A DNA stretch of 64,000 bases from Methylocystis sp. H62 (GTDB taxonomy: Bacteria > Pseudomonadota > Alphaproteobacteria > Rhizobiales > Beijerinckiaceae), in the NCBI RefSeq assembly GCF_015709515.1, contig NZ_JADNQZ010000059.1, forward strand, positions 372,001-436,000, given 5' to 3'. Below the pieces are notes generated by a model. That model saw nothing but the letters and a program-made list of their open reading frames with translations. It did not search any database and was not told the origin of the DNA. Positions 58,938-64,000 of the stretch are shown here, piece after piece. The translations under genes and the position numbers were made by a program. Numbering within the stretch: the first letter of the stretch is position 1; every line of letters starts with the position of its first letter.

Positions 58938-61418
58938 TTACTCCGCCGCCTCGATATCGAAGGCGCCCCGGTCGATGCCGCCGCCAACGAGAATTTCGCG
59001 CTTTCCGGCGTGGTTAGGCGCGGAGACGACGCCTTCCTGCTCCATGCGTTCGACGAGCGAAGCGGCCTTGTTGTAGCCGACCGAGAGGCGGCGCTGGATG
59101 TAGCTCGTCGAGCACTTCTTGTCGCGCAGCACGATATTGACGGCGCGGTCGTAAAGGTCGCCGCCTTCCTCCGCGTCCATCGAGCCGGGCAGGGGCGCTT
59201 CGCCGTCTTCGCCAGCATCATCCTCGACGGTGATGGCGTCGAGATATTGGGGCGCGCCTTGCGTCTTCACATGGGCGACGATGTCCTCGACTTCGTGGTC
59301 GGACACGAAAGGCCCATGCACGCGCGAAATGCGGCCGCCGCCCGCCATGTAGAGCATGTCGCCCTGGCCGAGCAGCTGCTCGGCGCCCTGTTCGCCGAGA
59401 ATCGTGCGGCTGTCGATCTTCGAGGTCACCTGGAAGGAGATGCGCGTCGGGAAATTCGCTTTGATCGTGCCGGTGATGACGTCGACGGAGGGACGCTGCG
59501 TCGCCATGATCAGATGGATGCCGGCGGCGCGCGCCATCTGCGCCAGTCTCTGGATCGCGCCCTCGATGTCCTTGCCGGCGACGAGCATGAGATCGGCCAT
59601 CTCGTCGACGATCACGACGATATAAGGCAGCGTCGAGAGCGTCATCTCCTCATGCTCGAAGATCGCCTCGCCGGTCTCCCGGTCGAAACCGGTCTGCACC
59701 GTGCGGGTGATCGTCTCGCCTTTGGCCTGCGCGTCGGCGACGCGGGCGTTGTAGCCGTCGATGTTGCGCACGCCGAGCTTCGACATTTTCTTGTAGCGAT
59801 CCTCCATCTCGCGCACCGCCCATTTGAGCGCCACGACCGCCTTTTTCGGGTCGGTGACGACGGGCGTTAGCAGATGCGGGATGTTGTCGTAGACGGAGAG
59901 CTCCAGCATCTTCGGATCGACCATGATGAGCCGGCACTCTTCGGGCTTCAGCCGATAAAGCAGCGACAGGATCATGGTGTTGATCGCGACCGACTTGCCG
60001 GAGCCGGTGGTGCCGGCGACCAGAAGATGCGGCATGCGGGCTAGGTCGACGATCACCGGCTCGCCGCCGATCGTCTTGCCAAGCGCGATGGCGAGCTTGT
60101 GGTTGGAGCGGACGAAATCCTCGCAGGCGATGAGTTCGCGCAGATAGACCGTCTCGCGACGCTGATTCGGCAGTTCGATGCCGATGGCGTTGCGCCCTGA
60201 CACGACGGCGACGCGGGCGGAGATGGCGGACATCGAGCGGGCGATGTCGTCGGCAAGGCCGATGACCCGCGAACTCTTGATGCCGGGCGCCGGCTCCAGC
60301 TCGTAGAGCGTGACCACTGGCCCGGGGCGGACGTTGATGATGTCGCCCTTGACGGAAAAATCCTCGAGCACGCCCTCAAGCAGACGCGCGTTGTGCTCGA
60401 GCGCCTCCTGCGGGAGCTTGACGCCGCTCGCCTGCTTCTTCGGCTCGGCGAGAAGGGTCAGGGGCGGCGTCTCATAGCGCGTATTGAAGCGGGGCTGCGC
60501 GGCGCGGGCAGGCGCACGCGTCCTGCGGGGCACGGGCGCGGACGGGGCGACGGCAGGTTCAAAGGGCGGCTCGTCGAGATCTTGGGCCCCCGGCGACGCA
60601 AAGGCGGGATAAAGGTCCATATCCTCGAAGGTCGGCTCGACGCGCGGATAGCGCGGGGGCGGCGGCCGGTCCGTCGTCGCGGCGCGACGTCTGAGTCTTG
60701 CGGCGGCGCGCAGCATCCAGGCTTTCAGCGCCAGTCCAAGATGAATCAGCGCGCCGAGCGAGATCAACGCGACGCCAGGCTCGCCGCCGGCGTCGTCGTC
60801 ATCGTCGGCGCCCGGACGAATCTTCGCGTCATCTTCAGAGGAACGGCTGCGCATATCCGCTTCGGATTCAAAGCCCAGCCCCGCTGCGCCGGTCACGGCG
60901 AGAATCGCGACGAGAGCGGCCCCGGCGCCAAAGAGCGCGGTCAGGACGCCGGAGCCGGCAAAGATCAGCCGCGGAACGGTCAGGATGGCGTCGCCGGCGA
61001 CGCCGCCGAGGCCGGTGGGCAGCGGCCAGCGGTTGGTCGCGGGCAGCAGCGACGCGGTCGCGGCGGTTGCGAAAACGCCGAGGACACAGAGGCCGACGCG
61101 CAGCATCACGCGGCCGATCCGGCGTCGTCGCATGAGACGCAATCCCTGGGTCGCGACCGGCACGATGGCGGCGATCGCGCCGAAACCGACGAGTTGCATC
61201 AGCAGATCGGAGACGATCGCGCCCGGTCCGCCGAGCAGATTGCGGACGTGGCCGGAGGTCGCGTGGTTGAGCGAAGGATCGCGGGCGGACCAGCTGACGA
61301 GCGCCAGCGTCAGCGCGCCGGCGGTCACAAGCAAGGCGGCGCCCAGGATTTCCGCCAGCCTGCGCGCCGCGAACTCGCGAAGCTGTTCGGTAAAATGGCC
61401 CCTTGCATGGCTGCGCAT
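58938..61418 (-). CDS. ftsK: DNA translocase FtsK
   Basis: 826 residues from ATG 61418; the longer frame begins with TTG. Four membrane helices lie in about 20-190; a Pro/Arg-rich linker follows (about 190-330); the RecA-like motor contains Walker [43 protein letters not shown], Walker [14 protein letters not shown] and [24 protein letters not shown]; the C-terminal gamma winged helix ([45 protein letters not shown]) reads KOPS. It moves the chromosome terminus through the septum. It faces the brnTA block. Confidence 0.96.
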   Translation of the reverse strand: MRSHARGHFTEQLREFAARRLAEILGAALLVTAGALTLALVSWSARDPSLNHATSGHVRNLLGGPGAIVSDLLMQLVGFGAIAAIVPVATQGLRLMRRRRIGRVMLRVGLCVLGVFATAATASLLPATNRWPLPTGLGGVAGDAILTVPRLIFAGSGVLTALFGAGAALVAILAVTGAAGLGFESEADMRSRSSEDDAKIRPGADDDDDAGGEPGVALISLGALIHLGLALKAWMLRAAARLRRRAATTDRPPPPRYPRVEPTFEDMDLYPAFASPGAQDLDEPPFEPAVAPSAPVPRRTRAPARAAQPRFNTRYETPPLTLLAEPKKQASGVKLPQEALEHNARLLEGVLEDFSVKGDIINVRPGPVVTLYELEPAPGIKSSRVIGLADDIARSMSAISARVAVVSGRNAIGIELPNQRRETVYLRELIACEDFVRSNHKLAIALGKTIGGEPVIVDLARMPHLLVAGTTGSGKSVAINTMILSLLYRLKPEECRLIMVDPKMLELSVYDNIPHLLTPVVTDPKKAVVALKWAVREMEDRYKKMSKLGVRNIDGYNARVADAQAKGETITRTVQTGFDRETGEAIFEHEEMTLSTLPYIVVIVDEMADLMLVAGKDIEGAIQRLAQMARAAGIHLIMATQRPSVDVITGTIKANFPTRISFQVTSKIDSRTILGEQGAEQLLGQGDMLYMAGGGRISRVHGPFVSDHEVEDIVAHVKTQGAPQYLDAITVEDDAGEDGEAPLPGSMDAEEGGDLYDRAVNIVLRDKKCSTSYIQRRLSVGYNKAASLVERMEQEGVVSAPNHAGKREILVGGGIDRGAFDIEAAE

Positions 61419-61500
61419 ATGAAGAGAAGCCTCGCTTGATCGCAGCGCCGCCAACGGCGCGCGGATGCGGGCAGCGTAAAAAATCTCGGTTAAGGTGCGC

Positions 61501-62346
61501 TTAAGCCTGGTTGTGCGGTTTCTTGCCGCCCGCCGCGACGATCTGATTGATCTCGGCGCCGTAAATGAAGATCGCCGCCAGCATCTGAAGAAAGACGATG
61601 GCGATCACGATCGAGGCGAGGCCGGCGTAAGTCGAAACATAGCTGCCAGCAAATCTCGCGAGATAGGCGCCGAAGCCGGCGCCGAGCGCGAGCGACGCGA
61701 TCAGCGTCAGCGCGATGCCTGGCCCGATGACGGAAAGTCTTTGCCGCTCGGGGGGCAAGTAGCTATGCGCCGCGAGGAGCGCAATCGCGAGCAGGCCGGT
61801 GGTGACGCCATAGCGCACCGGACCGTAGAGCGGCTGCAGCTCATGGGCGACGAGCGGAACGTATCGTTCCGCGATCGCCCGCGCGAGCGGCCCGAGCACG
61901 AGCAGGATGGCGACGGCGAGGAGCGCGGCCGCGCCGAGAAAGACGTAAAGAATTGATTCGAGGCGCGTCAGCCACCAGGGGCGCTTGTCCTTGAGGTCAT
62001 AGGCGCGGTTAAGCGCGACGCGCAGCGCTTCCACGCCGGTAGAGGAGAAATATATGGCGAAGACAGCGCCGAGGGTCAGCAGCCCGCCACGCGGTTGCGT
62101 CAGCACATTACGGATTTCCCCGGAAATCGGCCCGGCGACGCTCTCCGGCCATGTTTCGAAAAGCAGTTTTGTGGCCGCGTCCGCTTCTCGTCCCAAGCCG
62201 AAGAAGCCGGCGAGCGCCGTCAAAAAAATCAGGAACGGAAACAACGACGTCAGGATTGCGAGGGCGATATAGCTTGTGACCGCCCAACCATCGTCGCGGT
62301 CGAACTTGAGATAGGCGTCATAAAAGATTTGAAAAAACTTTCGCAT
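61501..62346 (-). CDS. YihY/BrkB-family membrane protein
   Basis: 281 residues from ATG 62346. Six to seven membrane helices are visible: [53 protein letters not shown] with the family signature SSxGVExLRx[62 protein letters not shown] and [23 protein letters not shown]. The function is uncertain; despite early naming it is not ribonuclease BN. It is upstream of ftsK by 82 bp on the same strand and probably co-transcribed. Confidence 0.92.
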   Translation of the reverse strand: MRKFFQIFYDAYLKFDRDDGWAVTSYIALAILTSLFPFLIFLTALAGFFGLGREADAATKLLFETWPESVAGPISGEIRNVLTQPRGGLLTLGAVFAIYFSSTGVEALRVALNRAYDLKDKRPWWLTRLESILYVFLGAAALLAVAILLVLGPLARAIAERYVPLVAHELQPLYGPVRYGVTTGLLAIALLAAHSYLPPERQRLSVIGPGIALTLIASLALGAGFGAYLARFAGSYVSTYAGLASIVIAIVFLQMLAAIFIYGAEINQIVAAGGKKPHNQA

Positions 62347-62407
62347 GGCGGACTCATGATAGCGTGGCGACCGGGAATGGCGATGGCGGAAGGGAGGGAA
62401 TTCGTCG

Positions 62408-62821
62408 ATGAGCAGCTTTTCTTTGCGGCGCGCCGCCGCCATCAGCGCGGCTTTTGTCGTTGTGGCGCATTCGACGAGCTGGGCGCTCGCCAGGGACTGC
62501 GACGGTCGCGGCTCTCAGACCGACCTCAATCTGTGCGAGGGCGATAATTTCAAACAGGCAGACGCGGAACTCAACGCCTTCTATGCCAAATTGCTAAAAA
62601 AGATCAGCGCGGCGGGGCAGTCAAAATTACGGGAGGCGCAAAAATCCTGGATCGCCTACCGGGATGCGCAATGCGCCTTTGAGACTCTGGGGACGATCGA
62701 CGGCAGCATTCACAGCATGGTCGTGGCGCAATGCCTCACGGATGTGACCAAGCAGCAGACGAAACGGTTGCAGCATCAGCTCACCTGCGAAGAAGGCGAC
62801 GTCTCCTGCGGCGGTCAGTAG
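62408..62821 (+). CDS. Exported LprI/DUF1311-like protein
   Basis: 137 residues. Signal peptide RRAAAISAAFVVVAHSTSWALA; then the DUF1311 pattern CDGRGSQTDLNLCEGDNFKQADAELNAFYAKLLKKISAAGQSKLREAQKSWIAYRDAQCAFE and VVAQCLTDVTKQQTKRLQ. The QxxMNxCA-type opening with paired cysteines and the LRxAQxxWIxYRDAxC motif are diagnostic. Related LprI inhibits lysozyme in mycobacteria; the role here is unproven. It is divergent from the YihY gene, 61 bp away. Confidence 0.88.
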   Translation: MSSFSLRRAAAISAAFVVVAHSTSWALARDCDGRGSQTDLNLCEGDNFKQADAELNAFYAKLLKKISAAGQSKLREAQKSWIAYRDAQCAFETLGTIDGSIHSMVVAQCLTDVTKQQTKRLQHQLTCEEGDVSCGGQ

Positions 62822-62849
62822 CGCGCTGTTCACGGGCATTCGACTGGCG

Positions 62850-64000
62850 CTATTCGCGCTGGAAATGCTCATAGACGAGCCGCGCCGTCGTCTTGTTGAC
62901 GCCAGGAACCTTTTCTAGGTCCGAAAGCGCCGCCTTCGACACCGCTTTCGCCGACCCAAACGCCAGGAGCAGCGCGCGTTTGCGCGATGGCCCGACGCCG
63001 GCGATCTCATCCAGTGGGTTCTTGGTGAATTCCTTCTTGCGCCGTGCGCGATGCGTGCCGATCGCAAAGCGATGCGCTTCGTCGCGCAGGCGCTGCACAA
63101 AGTAGAGCGCCGGATCGTGCGGCGGCAGGCGAAACGGCTCGCGGCCTTCGACGAAGAATGCTTCGCGCCCGGCGTTGCGGTCGGCGCCCTTGGCGATCGA
63201 CGCGATCGCCACCCCTTCGACTGCGAGTTCGCGCAAGACGTCGCGCGCCACGTCGAATTGGCCGCGTCCGCCGTCGATCAGAATGAGATCGGGCTTTGCC
63301 GGAAACGCCTCGCGATCCTGCTCGGTTTCTCCATCCTTTGCGAGCCGCGCGAACCGGCGCGTGAGCACCTCGCGCATCATGCCGAAGTCGTCCCCCGGCG
63401 TGATCTCCGCGCTTCTGATGTTGAAGGTGCGGTAGTGGGCTTTCATAAATCCTGCGGGGCCCGCGACGATCATCGCGCCGATCGCCTGCGCGCCGCCGAT
63501 GTGGGAATTGTCGTAGACCTCAATGCGCCGCGGCGCCGATACGAGACCAAAGGCCTGGCCGAGCGCCCCGAGCAGGCGCTGCTGGCTTGCGTCTTCGGCG
63601 AGCTTGCGGCCGAGCGCTTGCCGCGCGTTCTGAAGCGCGTGGTCCACGAGTTCGCGCTTCTCGCCCCGCTGCGGCGCGAGCACTTCGACGCGGCGGCCAA
63701 TCCGCGCGGTCAACACTTCTTCAAGCAGCGCGCCGTCCTCGATCGGATGCGAGAGAAAGACGCAGCGCGCCGAAGGGTGCTCCTGATAAAACTGCGCGAG
63801 AAAGGCGTCGAGGACTTCCGCCTCGGACAGCGTCGCGTCGGCGCGCGGGAAGTAGGAGCGATTGCCCCAGTTCTGATAGGCGCGAAAGAAGAACGCCTCG
63901 ACGCAGAAGCGTCCGGCGTCCTTGGCGATGGCGAAGACGTCGGCTTCTTCGACGCTGCGCGGATTGATCCCCTGCGCGCCTTGAACCGCCGAGAGCGCCG
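62850..64000 (-). CDS. uvrC: UvrABC system protein C, 5' end outside window
   Basis: The last 383 codons are present; the frame is open to the window edge. Visible parts are the middle UvrC region ([43 protein letters not shown]), the RNase H-like C-terminal nuclease ([85 protein letters not shown]) and the tandem helix-hairpin-helix ([53 protein letters not shown]). The GIY-YIG domain is beyond the window. Makes both incisions in nucleotide excision repair. Confidence 0.96.
   Translation of the reverse strand, partial: ALSAVQGAQGINPRSVEEADVFAIAKDAGRFCVEAFFFRAYQNWGNRSYFPRADATLSEAEVLDAFLAQFYQEHPSARCVFLSHPIEDGALLEEVLTARIGRRVEVLAPQRGEKRELVDHALQNARQALGRKLAEDASQQRLLGALGQAFGLVSAPRRIEVYDNSHIGGAQAIGAMIVAGPAGFMKAHYRTFNIRSAEITPGDDFGMMREVLTRRFARLAKDGETEQDREAFPAKPDLILIDGGRGQFDVARDVLRELAVEGVAIASIAKGADRNAGREAFFVEGREPFRLPPHDPALYFVQRLRDEAHRFAIGTHRARRKKEFTKNPLDEIAGVGPSRKRALLLAFGSAKAVSKAALSDLEKVPGVNKTTARLVYEHFQRE

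Overview
The window is high-GC DNA from an alphaproteobacterial chromosome, most likely a member of the Hyphomicrobiales (Rhizobiales). Supporting signs are a short ProS without the inserted editing domain, trigger factor followed by clpP, sdhCDAB order, an NhaR-like regulator beside a carbonic anhydrase, and a biotin-dependent propionyl-CoA carboxylase alpha subunit of the kind used in the ethylmalonyl-CoA pathway. The overall character resembles Methylocystis/Methylosinus-type methylotrophs, but no methane or methanol oxidation gene is present, so genus is an inference only.

Layout. 1-4.8 kb: 3' part of an ABC-F ATPase, a divergent HxlR / GFA-TfoX pair with a perfect palindrome between them, an ECF sigma factor next to an exported haem-c (CxxCH) sensor-like protein, and a GNAT protein. 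5-9 kb: proS-lolC-lolD and a membrane-anchored periplasmic protein. 9-15 kb: a probable DSF fatty-acid signal synthase (RpfF type) in an operon with a membrane GGDEF-EAL protein, a convergent divergent crotonase, and a multicopper-oxidase-like protein that has lost copper ligands. 15.4-20 kb: tRNA-Leu, tig, clpP, pccA. 20-27.3 kb: DUF2490 protein, SulP transporter plus carbonic anhydrase, NhaR-like regulator, purEK, CPA1 antiporter. 27.3-29.4 kb: a SelO-type AMPylase flanked by two YdcH-family proteins.

29.6-44.9 kb is a 15.2-kb integrated element. It lies between the 3' end of an intact tRNA-Val(GAC) and a 52-bp perfect copy of that 3' end. It encodes a tyrosine integrase, a probable excisionase-type HTH protein, a compact replication block (RepA-like ATPase, SSB ending in DADIPF, RuvC-like resolvase), a few packaging/virion-like genes but no large terminase, portal, major capsid or tail genes, and a cargo arm with an XRE regulator, an IHF-alpha-like protein, a PIN-type toxin-antitoxin pair and an SRAP protein. 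TTGGAAG-type repeats sit just inside both ends and form an array beside the integrase. A defective prophage or a phage satellite fits best.

45-64 kb is chromosomal again: small exported or membrane proteins, a MocR-type regulator, an MFS transporter behind a large palindromic repeat, a RopB-like outer-membrane protein, sdhC-sdhD-sdhA-[vapBC]-sdhB, asd, lolA, a brnTA plus HEPN/AbiV-like block between lolA and ftsK, a YihY-family protein, an LprI-like protein and the 3' part of uvrC. Two toxin-antitoxin modules therefore interrupt otherwise conserved housekeeping neighbourhoods. No CRISPR array or rRNA gene was seen.
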